DNA of 37,996 nt, from assembly GCA_023248535.1 (NCBI GenBank), contig JAHFEJ010000011.1:15868-53863 (forward strand). Reading direction: 5' to 3'. Under the pieces are notes generated by a model. It was not told the DNA's origin, ran no database searches, and worked only from the letters and a program-made list of their open reading frames with translations. The DNA comes from Nitrospinales bacterium (GTDB lineage Bacteria > Nitrospinota_A > UBA7883 > JACRGQ01). Below, piece after piece: positions 20,056 through 29,088 of this stretch. The position numbers and the translations under genes are program-made. Position 1 is the first letter of the stretch; each line of letters starts with the position of its first letter.

Positions 20056-21167
20056 TGTTTGACTACACCTATCTGCCGTCGCCAAACCTTATCCCCTCCC
20101 TCGTGGAGATGATGCTGAAGATAATGTTTATCTTCACTATGAACATGGGAGTGTTCGCACCGGTGCTCGGTTGGGTTGAACGCAAGCAGTCCGCCTTGAT
20201 GCAGGACCGCATCGGCGCAAACCGGGCCGACATATTCGGCTTCACGCTGTTCGGCCTGCTGCACATAGCGTCCGACGCCCTGAAGCTGCTGGTGAAGGAG
20301 GATTTCATTCCCCGGGGAGCCGACAAGCCGCTGCACTACCTGGCGCCGTTCATCGCGGTGGTGCCGGCCTTGGTGGCGTTCGCGGTCATCCCCTTTGGGG
20401 GCAAGTACATGTTGTGGGGGCACGAGGCGAATCTGGTCATCGCCGACCTGAATGTGGGGATGCTTTACATTTTCGCCGTGGCGTCGCTGGCCACCTACGG
20501 CGCGGTGATCGGCGGCTGGGCCTCGAACAACAGCTGGTCGCTGCTGGGCGGCCTGCGCGTCGGCGCGCAAATGCTTTCGTACGAAGTGGCGATGGGGCTT
20601 ACCCTCGTCGGCATTTTCATGGTGTACGGCAGCTTGCAACTGACGACTATCGGCATGGCGCAGGAAAACTTTTTCCGCTGGGGCATTTTCCTCCAGCCCC
20701 TCGGCTTCATCCTGTTTATCGCCTGCGCCTTGGCGGAAAACAAGCGGACGCCGTTCGACATACCGGAGGCGGAATCCGAACTGATCGCCGGTTATTTCAC
20801 CGAATACTCGGGGCTGAAGTTCGCCATGTTCTGGATGGCGGAGTTCCTTGAGATGGTGACCATCGCGGCGGTGCTGGTGGCGCTTTTCTTCGGCGGGTGG
20901 CACATCCCGTTCATTACCCATCAGGGGCTTATTGATGCAATGGGCCATTTGTTCGGCCCCAATTTCGGCGCGATAGCGGCGATGCTGATTCATGCCGCCG
21001 TGTTCTGGATCAAGGTTGTCGCCTGGATCGTGATCCTCATGCTCATCCGCTGGTCGCTGCCGCGTTTCCGGTTCGATCAGGTGATGAGGCTCGGATGGAA
21101 GATCGTCCTGCCGCTGGCGCTGATGAATATCGTATTGACGGGCTTAATTATTTTGGCGGTGCGGTGA
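20055..21167 (+). CDS. nuoH: NADH-quinone oxidoreductase subunit H
   Basis: A 370-residue membrane subunit with about eight or nine helices, bridging the quinone cavity and the antiporter arm. Recognisable segments are WVERKQSALMQDRIGANRA near the N-terminus, GGLRVGAQMLSYEVAMG, and ENKRTPFDIPEAESELIAGY with the conserved acidic cluster. The ATG shares a base with the nuoD stop (TAATG). The stop overlaps nuoI by one base. Confidence 0.96.
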   Translation: MFDYTYLPSPNLIPSLVEMMLKIMFIFTMNMGVFAPVLGWVERKQSALMQDRIGANRADIFGFTLFGLLHIASDALKLLVKEDFIPRGADKPLHYLAPFIAVVPALVAFAVIPFGGKYMLWGHEANLVIADLNVGMLYIFAVASLATYGAVIGGWASNNSWSLLGGLRVGAQMLSYEVAMGLTLVGIFMVYGSLQLTTIGMAQENFFRWGIFLQPLGFILFIACALAENKRTPFDIPEAESELIAGYFTEYSGLKFAMFWMAEFLEMVTIAAVLVALFFGGWHIPFITHQGLIDAMGHLFGPNFGAIAAMLIHAAVFWIKVVAWIVILMLIRWSLPRFRFDQVMRLGWKIVLPLALMNIVLTGLIILAVR

Positions 21168-21742
21168 TGGCGGCGAATTACAAGAAGGTCAACCGGGGCG
21201 TGACGCTCACCCTGTGGGAGCGGCTTTACGTTATGGAAGTGCTCCGCGGCATCATCATAACCGGCCGCCACTTCATCCGGAACTGGGTATCCACCTTCCG
21301 GTCGTATATGAGCGGCAACCCGGCCGGCCGTGGCATTATGACCATCTACTATCCGGAGGAAAAACCGGTGTTGCCGGAGGCGTACCGCGGCCGCCCCATG
21401 CTGGTGCGCGCCGTGGATGGCAAGGAAAAGTGCGTGGCCTGCGGCCTGTGCGAAGTGGCTTGCCCGGCCAAGTGCATCACCATCGTCGGGGCGATGCGGC
21501 CGGATGGCACCCGGTATCCCGAAACGTATATGCTTGACGGCGCGGTTTGCATTTTCTGCGGCCTGTGCGAAGAGGCCTGCCCGGAGGAAGCGATAGTGAT
21601 GACCCACAACTACGAAGGGCTGGTTGAATATGACCGCAGCCAGATGTTGTACGGCAAGGAAGCGCTGTTGGTGCCCGAAGAGAAGCTCAAGGGACGCCTG
21701 GATTACATTCGGCGGAGGATGTACAACAAATGCAACTACTGA
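21167..21742 (+). CDS. nuoI: NADH-quinone oxidoreductase subunit I
   Basis: A peripheral 191-residue protein with two ferredoxin-type 4Fe-4S sites (N6a and N6b), C89/C92/C95/C99 in CVACGLCEVACP and C128/C131/C134/C138 in CIFCGLCEEACP. It moves electrons from NuoG to NuoB. An amphipathic N-terminus (WERLYVMEVLRGIIITGRHF) anchors it to the membrane. The ATG at 21167 overlaps the nuoH stop. The coding end overlaps nuoJ by 13 bases. Confidence 0.96.
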   Translation: MAANYKKVNRGVTLTLWERLYVMEVLRGIIITGRHFIRNWVSTFRSYMSGNPAGRGIMTIYYPEEKPVLPEAYRGRPMLVRAVDGKEKCVACGLCEVACPAKCITIVGAMRPDGTRYPETYMLDGAVCIFCGLCEEACPEEAIVMTHNYEGLVEYDRSQMLYGKEALLVPEEKLKGRLDYIRRRMYNKCNY

Positions 21743-22227
21743 TTTTCTACGGGTTCGGCTTTTTGGCCCTGTTTTCGGGGATCGCGATGATCATGTCGCG
21801 CCAGCCGGTCACCTCCGCCTTGCTGATGATCCTGAACATGTTCTGCCTGGCCGGTCTTTACGCCCAGCTTGGCGCCCACCTGATCGCCGCGTTGCAGGTG
21901 ATGGTTTACGCCGGCGCCATCATGGTGCTGGTGCTTTTCGTCATCATGTTCCTGAACCTGCGCGAAAAGGCGGGCATTGTTTCAAAACACGGGGTGATGA
22001 CGCAGGCCGTGGGCATCGCGGTGCTCGGCTTTGTGATCACCGCCATGGTTTCAAAGCTCGATATGGCGAAGCTCCCCGCCGCGAAAGCGCCTGCCGCCGA
22101 TTTTGGATCGGTAGTGGCCATCGGCCGGGTGCTGTTCACCGATTATCTGCTGCCGTTTGAAATAACCTCGGTTCTCCTGCTCGCGGCTATCGTGGGCGCG
22201 GTGGTTCTGGCTAAGAGGAAGGTTTGA
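21730..22227 (+). CDS. nuoJ: NADH-quinone oxidoreductase subunit J
   Basis: A 165-residue membrane subunit with five predicted helices. It has the third-helix motif [21 protein letters not shown] with the conserved Tyr, which contains the pi-bulge important for coupling. A short Ala/Lys-rich loop ([12 protein letters not shown]) lies between helices 4 and 5. The start at 21730 lies inside the nuoI end, implying coupled translation. Confidence 0.93.
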   Translation: MQLLIFYGFGFLALFSGIAMIMSRQPVTSALLMILNMFCLAGLYAQLGAHLIAALQVMVYAGAIMVLVLFVIMFLNLREKAGIVSKHGVMTQAVGIAVLGFVITAMVSKLDMAKLPAAKAPAADFGSVVAIGRVLFTDYLLPFEITSVLLLAAIVGAVVLAKRKV

Positions 22228-22229
22228 CC

Positions 22230-22541
22230 ATGGACATGCCCGTACCGTTACACCATTACCTGATCCTCTCCGGGATATTGTTCAGCGTGGGGGTGGTGGG
22301 GGTTCTCACCCGCCGCAACGCGATTGTCGTCTATATGTGCATCGAGCTGATGCTGAACTCCGTCAACCTGACACTGATAGCGTTTTCGCGCCAGCTAGGC
22401 GACCTCAACGGGCAACTTTTTACGTTCATGGTTATGGCCGTGGCCGCCGCCGAGGCGGCCGTTGGCCTGGGGATCATAATTGCATTGTTCAGGAACCGCC
22501 AATCCGTTGATGTGGACGACGTGAACCTGCTGAAAGGATGA
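22230..22541 (+). CDS. nuoK: NADH-quinone oxidoreductase subunit K
   Basis: A 103-residue subunit with three helices, related to MrpC/MnhC. The two conserved membrane glutamates are present in [13 protein letters not shown] and [16 protein letters not shown]. The ATG at 22230 with GGAAGG upstream is preferred to the TTG at 22224, which overlaps the nuoJ stop. It is the last gene with typical composition before the MrpD-like block. Confidence 0.94.
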   Translation: MDMPVPLHHYLILSGILFSVGVVGVLTRRNAIVVYMCIELMLNSVNLTLIAFSRQLGDLNGQLFTFMVMAVAAAEAAVGLGIIIALFRNRQSVDVDDVNLLKG

Positions 22542-24010
22542 TGACGTTGAAAACGATAGTTTCAATAGTTCCGTTATTGGCGATTCTGACATCGTTGTTG
22601 GCCGCATTTGGCATTTTTGCGCTTCGAAAGTCGCCAAACTGGAGGGAAGGTTGCAGCATATTGGCGGCAGTGGTGAAGTTTGGCCTGGTTATGTCGCTGT
22701 ACCCCTTGATCAGGGATGGATATACGGTTGAGTGCCCGATTGTAACTTTTCCCGCCGGCATTCTGCCCAATCTCGGCTTTGCCCTGCGCGTGGACGCCCT
22801 GGGATTTTTATTTGCCGCCGTCGCCTCGTTCCTTTGGATTTTAACGACGTTGTACTCGATCGGTTATATGCGTACATTGAAGGAGCATGCGCAGGCCCGG
22901 TACTACGTATGTTTTGCCTTGGCCCTGACGGGCGCTCTGGGCGTGGCGTTTTCCGGGAATTTATTGACGCTGTTCCTGTTTTACGAGTTCATCACCGTGT
23001 CCACATACTTATTGGTGGTTCATGAAGAAAATGAGGAGGCTTACGCCGCCGGCACCAAGTACCTGACCTATTTGATGGGAACCGGAAAGCTGTTTTTTCT
23101 TCCGGCGATTATTTTTACTTATGCGTTGACGGGGACTTTGGACTTTAAAGTGGGCGGGGTTTTTGCGGGCGTCAGCCCGTTTTGGGCTGGGTTGACCCTT
23201 ATCTTGTTCGTGGCCGGGGTCGCCAAGGCCGGTCTCATGCCTTTCCATAATTGGCTGCCTTCGGCAATGGTGGCCCCGACTCCCGTTAGCGCGTTGCTGC
23301 ATGCCGTGGCGGTGGTTAAAGCCGGGGTGTTTACCATTGTCAGAATTGTTTTGTCCATATATGGCGTTGGGTTCTTGGATAATCTGGGCCTTGGAATATG
23401 CATGGCGTTTGTTGCCTCCATTACCGTGGTCGGCGCATCGATTATCGCCTTGCGTCAGGATAATTTGAAGATGCGGCTGGCCTACTCGACCATTTCACAG
23501 CTCTCTTACGTCATATTGGGGGTCATGTTGCTGTCCCCGGACGGCGTCAAGGGAAGCATTCTGCAGATCGTGGCCCATGCTTTTGGAAAGATCACTTTGT
23601 TCTTTTGCGCCGGGGCGATATACGTTGGCATCCATAAAAAATATATAAGCGAGATGGCGGGTATCGGAAAAACGATGCCATGGACCATGGGAGCGTTTAC
23701 CGTAGGCGCCTTTAGCATGATTGGGGTTCCCCCCTTGGCTGGCTTTGCCGTGAAATGGAGGCTGTTGCTGGGATCGATGGAGGCGCACCAAATCCTGATT
23801 GTGGGGGTGTTGCTGGGTAGTACGCTGTTAAACGCGGCTTATTTTCTGCCGATCTTAAAGACGGCGTATTTTGACGAATCCGCCGATGCGGCCCATCAGC
23901 ATGAAGCTCCTTTGATTATGAGGGTTGCCTTGGTTACAACCGCGGTGGGAACCATTTTGGTCGGGTTATATTCGGATTTTTTTGTAAGTTTGCTTAAGGG
24001 ATTAGCTTAA
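22538..24010 (+). CDS. MrpD-like antiporter-type subunit in NuoL position (first copy)
   Basis: A 490-residue proton-conducting membrane transporter of the NuoL/M/N-MrpA/D superfamily, with about 14 helices. It is closest by eye to MrpD-type proteins found in clusters with other D-like subunits, not to standard NuoL. Functional residues are intact: E150 ([11 protein letters not shown]), K230 ([15 protein letters not shown]), H237, H255 ([13 protein letters not shown]) and K261. It lacks the long C-terminal lateral helix of NuoL and ends after the fourteenth helix. The ATG at 22538 overlaps the nuoK stop; a second ATG follows at 22541. Leucine TTG/TTA and ATT codons are more frequent than in nuoA-K. 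Confidence 0.85.
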   Translation: MMTLKTIVSIVPLLAILTSLLAAFGIFALRKSPNWREGCSILAAVVKFGLVMSLYPLIRDGYTVECPIVTFPAGILPNLGFALRVDALGFLFAAVASFLWILTTLYSIGYMRTLKEHAQARYYVCFALALTGALGVAFSGNLLTLFLFYEFITVSTYLLVVHEENEEAYAAGTKYLTYLMGTGKLFFLPAIIFTYALTGTLDFKVGGVFAGVSPFWAGLTLILFVAGVAKAGLMPFHNWLPSAMVAPTPVSALLHAVAVVKAGVFTIVRIVLSIYGVGFLDNLGLGICMAFVASITVVGASIIALRQDNLKMRLAYSTISQLSYVILGVMLLSPDGVKGSILQIVAHAFGKITLFFCAGAIYVGIHKKYISEMAGIGKTMPWTMGAFTVGAFSMIGVPPLAGFAVKWRLLLGSMEAHQILIVGVLLGSTLLNAAYFLPILKTAYFDESADAAHQHEAPLIMRVALVTTAVGTILVGLYSDFFVSLLKGLA

Positions 24011-24037
24011 CTTGGAACGGGCGGGGCGAGGGTCAAA

Positions 24038-24289
24038 ATGAAGCCGGACAAACTGATTTTATCGGTGCTGGAAAAGCTTAAGGATCGGGGCATGAAGTTA
24101 TTTTATATTACCTTGGTCTTGCTGGTCATCGTGGACGTTTTTGTCCCGAAGACGGAGCCGGAGTTTCCGGGCCACACATGGGTTGGTTTTTACGCATTTT
24201 ATGGTTTTATATCATGCGTGCTGATCATCGTTATTTCGAAGGCACTCGGGAAACTGTTTTTGTTTAAGAAAGAAGATTTTTATGATTGA
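24038..24289 (+). CDS. small two-helix membrane protein between MrpD-like subunits
   Basis: An 83-residue protein with two hydrophobic segments (about residues 20-36, LFYITLVLLVIVDVFV, and 49-69, FYAFYGFISCVLIIVISKAL) joined by a PKTEPEFPGHTWVGF loop. The C-terminus KKEDFYD is acidic. I recall similar short proteins with a final ED-Y-D motif beside MrpD-like pairs, which suggests an accessory subunit. There is no named family I can assign. GAGGG precedes the ATG at normal spacing. The end overlaps the next gene by eight bases, so it is translated with the membrane arm subunits. Confidence 0.75.
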   Translation: MKPDKLILSVLEKLKDRGMKLFYITLVLLVIVDVFVPKTEPEFPGHTWVGFYAFYGFISCVLIIVISKALGKLFLFKKEDFYD

Positions 24290-26039
24290 TTACCTGAGTC
24301 CCTCCTGGGTCTATTTGCTGGGCGCCTTGGCCTTGCCGCTGGTGCGGAAATATCGCGCGGCTTACCTTTTGGGCATTCCGGTTGTGGCGGGCTTGTTGTG
24401 GCTTCTATTGCCCTTCGGCAACCATCATGTTTTTGATTTCATGGGTCAGCATATAGTGATGACGCGGGTTGACGCGTTAAGCCGCCTGTTCGTATTGGTT
24501 TTCGTTCTGGCGTCCTTCTGCGGGGCCGTTTATGGGTTGCATGAAAAGGACCGCACCGGTATGTGGATGGCGGCATACTTCTATGTTGGCGGCGCCATGG
24601 CGGTCGTTTTCGCCGGGGATTTGATAACCCTCTTTATTTTTTCCGAAGTGATGGCATTCTCCTCCCTTTTACTGATTGTTTTTGATAAATCGGATAAGGC
24701 GCTTAAAGCCGGGTTCCGCTATATTCTGGTGCATATTTTTTCCGGTGTCTGCATGGTGGGCGGCATCGCGATTCATGCAAGCCAGACGGGAAGCGTAGCC
24801 TTTGAGGGTCTGGGAGTTTCCGGCTTGGGCGGCCAATTGATTTTGGTGGGCTTTTTGGTGAATGCGGCCGTGCCCCCGCTGTCGGCGTGGCTTTCAGACG
24901 CGTATCCGGAGGCGACGGTCGTGGGAGCCGTATTCTGTTCGGCGTTCACCACAAAGACCGCCGTTTATTGCCTGATGCGCGGGTTTCCGGGCACCGAGAT
25001 TCTCATCTGGATGGGCGTATTCATGGCGCTTTACGGCGTCGTTTACGCCGTGTTGGAAAACGACATACGCCGCCTGTTGGCGTACCACATCATCAGCCAG
25101 GTCGGTTACATGGTCGCCGGCGTGGGCATGGGCACCGAAATGGCCCTGAACGGCTCGGGCTCGCATGCGTTTACCCACATTTTGTACAAGGGACTGTTGT
25201 TCATGGGCGCCGGCGCGGTGATCCATGTAACGGGCAAGAGGAAGCTGACCGAGTTGGGCGGAGTTTATAAATTCATGCCGGTCACCATGACGTTGTACAT
25301 GATCGGCGGGTTTTCAATCTCCGCATTTCCCCTGTTCAGCGGTTTTGTCAGCAAGTCGATGGTCGTGGCCGCCGCGGAGCACGAGCATTTGTTGCCCGTC
25401 TATTTGTTGTTGACCCTGGCCTCCGCCGGGACTTTTCTGCATACCGGATTGAAGCTTCCTTTCTACACGTTTTTCTATCAGGACTGGCGGGGGGAACCGT
25501 TGAAGGAGGCGCCCGTCAACATGCTGGTCGCGATGAGCCTCATGGCGGCCATGTGCATCGGCATCGGGATGTTTCCGGGGCCGCTGTACGCGCTGTTGCC
25601 CCACCCGGTTCATTTCGAACCGTACTCCGCCTGGCACGTGGTCAGCTCCCTTCAGGTGTTGATGTTTACGGGCTTGGGCTTTTATGTTTTGCTAAAAATG
25701 CTTACCCCGGAACCCGGCGTCAGCATGGACACCGAATGGGTTTACCGCAAAGGGGGCTATGTTATCGGCCGCGGAATCACCACGGGCATCGTCTTTTTGG
25801 ATTCAATTACGAACAACCTTTACCTGAGCGGTTTTGTGGCGGTTAAACGGATATCCCAATGGGGCCACTGGGTGGATGTCAACATTGTCGACAGGGCCGT
25901 AAACGACATCGCGGGCTTCTTTATGCGGGTTAGCGAATCGGCCCGGCAAATGCAGTCCGGCTTGTTGCGCGGATATGCCTTTACCATGGCGCTCGCGTTT
26001 GTCCTGTTGGCCAGCTATTACCTGTGGGGGGGTAAATAA
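24282..26039 (+). CDS. MrpD-like antiporter-type subunit in NuoL position (second copy, NuoL-like tail)
   Basis: A 585-residue membrane protein of the same superfamily but a different branch from the previous one. The fifth-helix acid is kept (E122, FIFSEVMAFSS). At the seventh-helix position normally occupied by lysine the sequence has N194 (FLVNAAVPPLSAW), as I recall for some MrpD-like groups. K225 (FTTKTAVY) and the LAYHIISQVGYM region are conserved. Beyond residue ~490 the chain adds ~90 residues. These include an amphipathic stretch (WGHWVDVNIVDRAVNDI), then SARQMQSGLLRGYAFTMAL and a final helix, matching the end of NuoL with its lateral helix and last transmembrane segment. It probably takes the distal NuoL place. 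It starts inside the end of the small gene. Confidence 0.85.
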   Translation: MIDYLSPSWVYLLGALALPLVRKYRAAYLLGIPVVAGLLWLLLPFGNHHVFDFMGQHIVMTRVDALSRLFVLVFVLASFCGAVYGLHEKDRTGMWMAAYFYVGGAMAVVFAGDLITLFIFSEVMAFSSLLLIVFDKSDKALKAGFRYILVHIFSGVCMVGGIAIHASQTGSVAFEGLGVSGLGGQLILVGFLVNAAVPPLSAWLSDAYPEATVVGAVFCSAFTTKTAVYCLMRGFPGTEILIWMGVFMALYGVVYAVLENDIRRLLAYHIISQVGYMVAGVGMGTEMALNGSGSHAFTHILYKGLLFMGAGAVIHVTGKRKLTELGGVYKFMPVTMTLYMIGGFSISAFPLFSGFVSKSMVVAAAEHEHLLPVYLLLTLASAGTFLHTGLKLPFYTFFYQDWRGEPLKEAPVNMLVAMSLMAAMCIGIGMFPGPLYALLPHPVHFEPYSAWHVVSSLQVLMFTGLGFYVLLKMLTPEPGVSMDTEWVYRKGGYVIGRGITTGIVFLDSITNNLYLSGFVAVKRISQWGHWVDVNIVDRAVNDIAGFFMRVSESARQMQSGLLRGYAFTMALAFVLLASYYLWGGK

Positions 26040-26041
26040 GC

Positions 26042-27589
26042 ATGTTCCCCATCCTTACCACTGTGATCCTCATCCCGCTGATTGGCGCCGCGATCCTTCT
26101 CTTGGTGCCGAAAAAGAGCGAGAACCTTATCCGCGCTATCACCTTGCTGACGGCGATCATTGATTTCGCCGCGTCGTTACCGCTTTTTTTCGATTTTGAG
26201 GAAGGTACCGCCGCCATGCAGTTCGCCGAGCGGGTGCCGTGGATACCTTCATGGGGCGCCGAATATTCGTTGGGGCTGGATGGCATTTCGCTTTTCATGG
26301 TGTTGCTGACAACCTTTACCTGCGTCGTTGTCTACCTGGCGACCTGGACGGCGGTTGACAAGCACGTCAAAGAGTTCAACATCGCCCTGCTGGTGCTCCA
26401 GACGGGAATGGTGGGCGTTTTTTGCGCGCTCGATTTTGTGCTCTTCTATGTTTTTTGGGAGCTGATGCTGATCCCGATGTATCTGCTCATTGGCATATGG
26501 GGGGGGAAGAACAGGATTTACGCCACGGTCAAATTTTTCATTTATACAATGGGCGGCTCGGTGTTGATGCTTTTCGCGATACTGGTTCTTTACTTCCAGT
26601 ACCACTCCCAGACCGGAGTTTATACATTCGACATTCTTAAATACCACTCGTTCGCGATCAGCGAGACCCTCCAGTATTCGCTGTTCCTCTGTTTCTTCAT
26701 AGCGTTCGCGATAAAGGTGCCGGTCTGGCCGTTCCACACGTGGTTGCCGGACGCCCACGTCGAAGCGCCCACCGCCGGTTCCGTGATACTCGCCGGCATC
26801 CTGCTGAAGATGGGCACATACGGTTTCCTCCGGTTTTCACTGCCCATATTCCCCGATGCCTCCCTTTCCGCCGCTTGGTGGGTAAGCTGGCTTGCCATCA
26901 TAGGAATAATTGTTGGCGCCCTCATGGCGCTGGCGCAGACCGACATTAAAAAGCTGGTGGCGTATTCCTCCGTAAGCCACTTGGGATTCGTCGTGCTGGG
27001 CACGTTCGCATTCACGGCGCGGGGCATTTCGGGCGGTATTATGCAGATGATCAACCACGGGATATCGACAGGCGCGCTGTTCCTTTTGGTCGGCATATTG
27101 TACGAAAGGCGGCATACGCGCCTGATAGCCGAATATGGCGGCATTTCGAAAGTGATGCCAAAATTCGCCTTCGTATTTATGATCGTTGCGCTTTCCTCTA
27201 TTGGACTTCCGCTTACCAACGGGTTTATAGGCGAGGTGATGATTTTAGTCGGAGTTTTTGAAGCTAACGCATTGTACGCGGCGCTTGCCGTGGCCGGCGT
27301 TTTGCTGGGAACGGCATACATGCTCTGGACGTACCGGCGCGTGATATTCGGCGAGTTGACCAACGAAAAGAACAAGACGTTGCCGGATATGAACGTACGC
27401 GAGGTAATCTACATGACGCCGCTGATCGTAATGATCTTCCTGCTGGGGGTTTATCCCAATCCGGTGATCCGCAAAATGGAAGCCAGCGTGACCAATCTGG
27501 TCGCCACCATGGATAAAGCAAAAGAGGCCCGGCTGGCGCATCCCGCCGCCCTCGCCGCCAACCTTGATGTGGATAAGAAGAGGGACTAA
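26042..27589 (+). CDS. nuoM: NADH-quinone oxidoreductase subunit M
   Basis: A canonical 515-residue antiporter-like subunit. The helix-5 glutamate is in FYVFWELMLIPMYLL, and the helix-7 lysine in AIKVPVWPFHTWLPDAHVEAP. The broken-helix region is AGSVILAGILLKMGTYG, and helix 12 is in LVAYSSVSHLGFVVLG. Both N- and C-termini are of normal form, with a short charged Lys/Ala tail. Codon use returns to the GC-rich style of nuoA-K. The start is two bases after the second MrpD-like stop, behind a G-rich ribosome site, and the stop overlaps nuoN by one base. Confidence 0.96.
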   Translation: MFPILTTVILIPLIGAAILLLVPKKSENLIRAITLLTAIIDFAASLPLFFDFEEGTAAMQFAERVPWIPSWGAEYSLGLDGISLFMVLLTTFTCVVVYLATWTAVDKHVKEFNIALLVLQTGMVGVFCALDFVLFYVFWELMLIPMYLLIGIWGGKNRIYATVKFFIYTMGGSVLMLFAILVLYFQYHSQTGVYTFDILKYHSFAISETLQYSLFLCFFIAFAIKVPVWPFHTWLPDAHVEAPTAGSVILAGILLKMGTYGFLRFSLPIFPDASLSAAWWVSWLAIIGIIVGALMALAQTDIKKLVAYSSVSHLGFVVLGTFAFTARGISGGIMQMINHGISTGALFLLVGILYERRHTRLIAEYGGISKVMPKFAFVFMIVALSSIGLPLTNGFIGEVMILVGVFEANALYAALAVAGVLLGTAYMLWTYRRVIFGELTNEKNKTLPDMNVREVIYMTPLIVMIFLLGVYPNPVIRKMEASVTNLVATMDKAKEARLAHPAALAANLDVDKKRD

Positions 27590-29040
27590 TGGTTATTGTG
27601 CCGCCTTCCATCGACTTGGCCGCCGTAGGGCCGGAATTGATTTTGACCGGCGCGGCTTCGCTGCTGCTGCTTGTCGGCGTGTTCCTGAAAGAACAGAGCC
27701 GGTTCCTCAATCCGTGGATCGCCCTCCTCGGCGTCATTCTGGCCGCCGGTTGCGCTTCCAGTTCGCTGTTCCCGCACACCACCTTTCAGGGGATGTACGC
27801 GGCCGACCTGTTCACCCGCTTCTTCAAGCTGCTGTTCCTGCTCGGCACCGGCATGACCATCCTTATCTCCATCAAATACACCGCCGACGAGCAGATCGAG
27901 CACGCTGAATATTACGCGCTACTGCTGTTCGCCACCATCGGCATGATGCTGATGGCGGCCGCCTCCGACTTGGTCACCGTGTTTCTCGGCATCGAGACGC
28001 TTTCCCTTTCGCTGTACGTCCTCGCGGGCTACACCCGCACGCGGCTCGTCTCGAATGAGGCATCGCTGAAGTACTTCCTGCTGGGCGGCTTCGCCACCGG
28101 CTTCCTGCTGTATGGCATTGCGCTGATTTACGGTTCCACCGGCCACACCAACCTTGCCAAGATAGCCTACGCCGTTTCGCACGGCAACCTGAACACCGGC
28201 CTGCTCACCATCGGCGCGTTGCTGTTGCTGGTGGGGCTTGGTTTCAAGGTGGCGGCGGTGCCGTTCCACCAGTGGACGCCGGACGTGTATCAGGGTGCGC
28301 CCATTCCGGTTACGGCCTTCATGTCCGCCGGACCCAAGGCGGCGGTGCTGGCGGTGATGATCCGCGTGTTCGAGCAGTCGATAGCCTTTATGAATGTGGA
28401 CTGGACCGTCTGGATCACCATTCTGGCGATCCTCACCATGACGGTGGGTAACATCGCCGCGCTGGTGCAGTCCGACGCCAAGCGGATGCTCGCCTTCTCC
28501 TCGATATCCCACGCGGGGTACGCGATGGTCGGCATGGCCGCCGCCAGCCGCGAAGGGTCGAGCGCGGTTCTTTATTACATGCTGGTCTACACGTTCATGA
28601 ATATCGGCGCGTTCGGTATTCTGGCGCTGGTGGCGCGGCAAAACGAACAGCGGACCGCCATGCGCGATTTCACGGGGTTCGCCTACAAAAACCCGGCGCT
28701 GGCGTTTATTATGACCATTCTCGTCTTTTCGCTGGCCGGCATCCCGCCGATGGCCGGCTTCATGGCGAAGTTCTACATCTTCATGTCCGCCATCAAGGCC
28801 GGGCAGAATTTCCTGGTGCTTGCGGCGGTGCTGAACTCCGCCATCGGCATCTACTACTACCTCCGCTTCGCCATCTACATGTACATGAAGGAAGATGAAG
28901 CGCCGAGCACCCTCCCGCCGCTGCGCGCGTCGCTGGGGCTTATCCTGGCGCTGGTGATATCGCTCTACGGCGTCATCCGCCTCGGCGTGCTCCCGGCGGA
29001 ATACCTCGATTTCGCGGGCAAAGCGCTCCTCACTTTCTAA
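27589..29040 (+). CDS. nuoN: NADH-quinone oxidoreductase subunit N
   Basis: A 483-residue antiporter-like subunit closest to the NuoA/J/K group. It has FLGIETLSLSLYVLAGY with the helix-5 glutamate, GLGFKVAAVPFHQWTPDVYQGAP with the helix-7 lysine, and FMSAGPKAAVLAV with the helix-8 lysine. About 14 hydrophobic segments are present. The ATG at 27589 shares a base with the nuoM stop. It is the last gene of the operon, and a strong terminator follows 20 bases after the stop. Confidence 0.96.
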   Translation: MVIVPPSIDLAAVGPELILTGAASLLLLVGVFLKEQSRFLNPWIALLGVILAAGCASSSLFPHTTFQGMYAADLFTRFFKLLFLLGTGMTILISIKYTADEQIEHAEYYALLLFATIGMMLMAAASDLVTVFLGIETLSLSLYVLAGYTRTRLVSNEASLKYFLLGGFATGFLLYGIALIYGSTGHTNLAKIAYAVSHGNLNTGLLTIGALLLLVGLGFKVAAVPFHQWTPDVYQGAPIPVTAFMSAGPKAAVLAVMIRVFEQSIAFMNVDWTVWITILAILTMTVGNIAALVQSDAKRMLAFSSISHAGYAMVGMAAASREGSSAVLYYMLVYTFMNIGAFGILALVARQNEQRTAMRDFTGFAYKNPALAFIMTILVFSLAGIPPMAGFMAKFYIFMSAIKAGQNFLVLAAVLNSAIGIYYYLRFAIYMYMKEDEAPSTLPPLRASLGLILALVISLYGVIRLGVLPAEYLDFAGKALLTF

Positions 29041-29060
29041 ACGGTTGCCGCTGATACACA

Positions 29061-29088
29061 GGCCGGGCTAAACCCCCGGCCTTTTTTT
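29061..29088 (+). terminator. intrinsic terminator of the complex I operon
   Basis: GGCCGGG (29061-29067) pairs with CCCGGCC (29075-29081) around a seven-base loop and is followed by seven T (29082-29088). It lies 20 bp after the nuoN stop. Confidence 0.9.
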
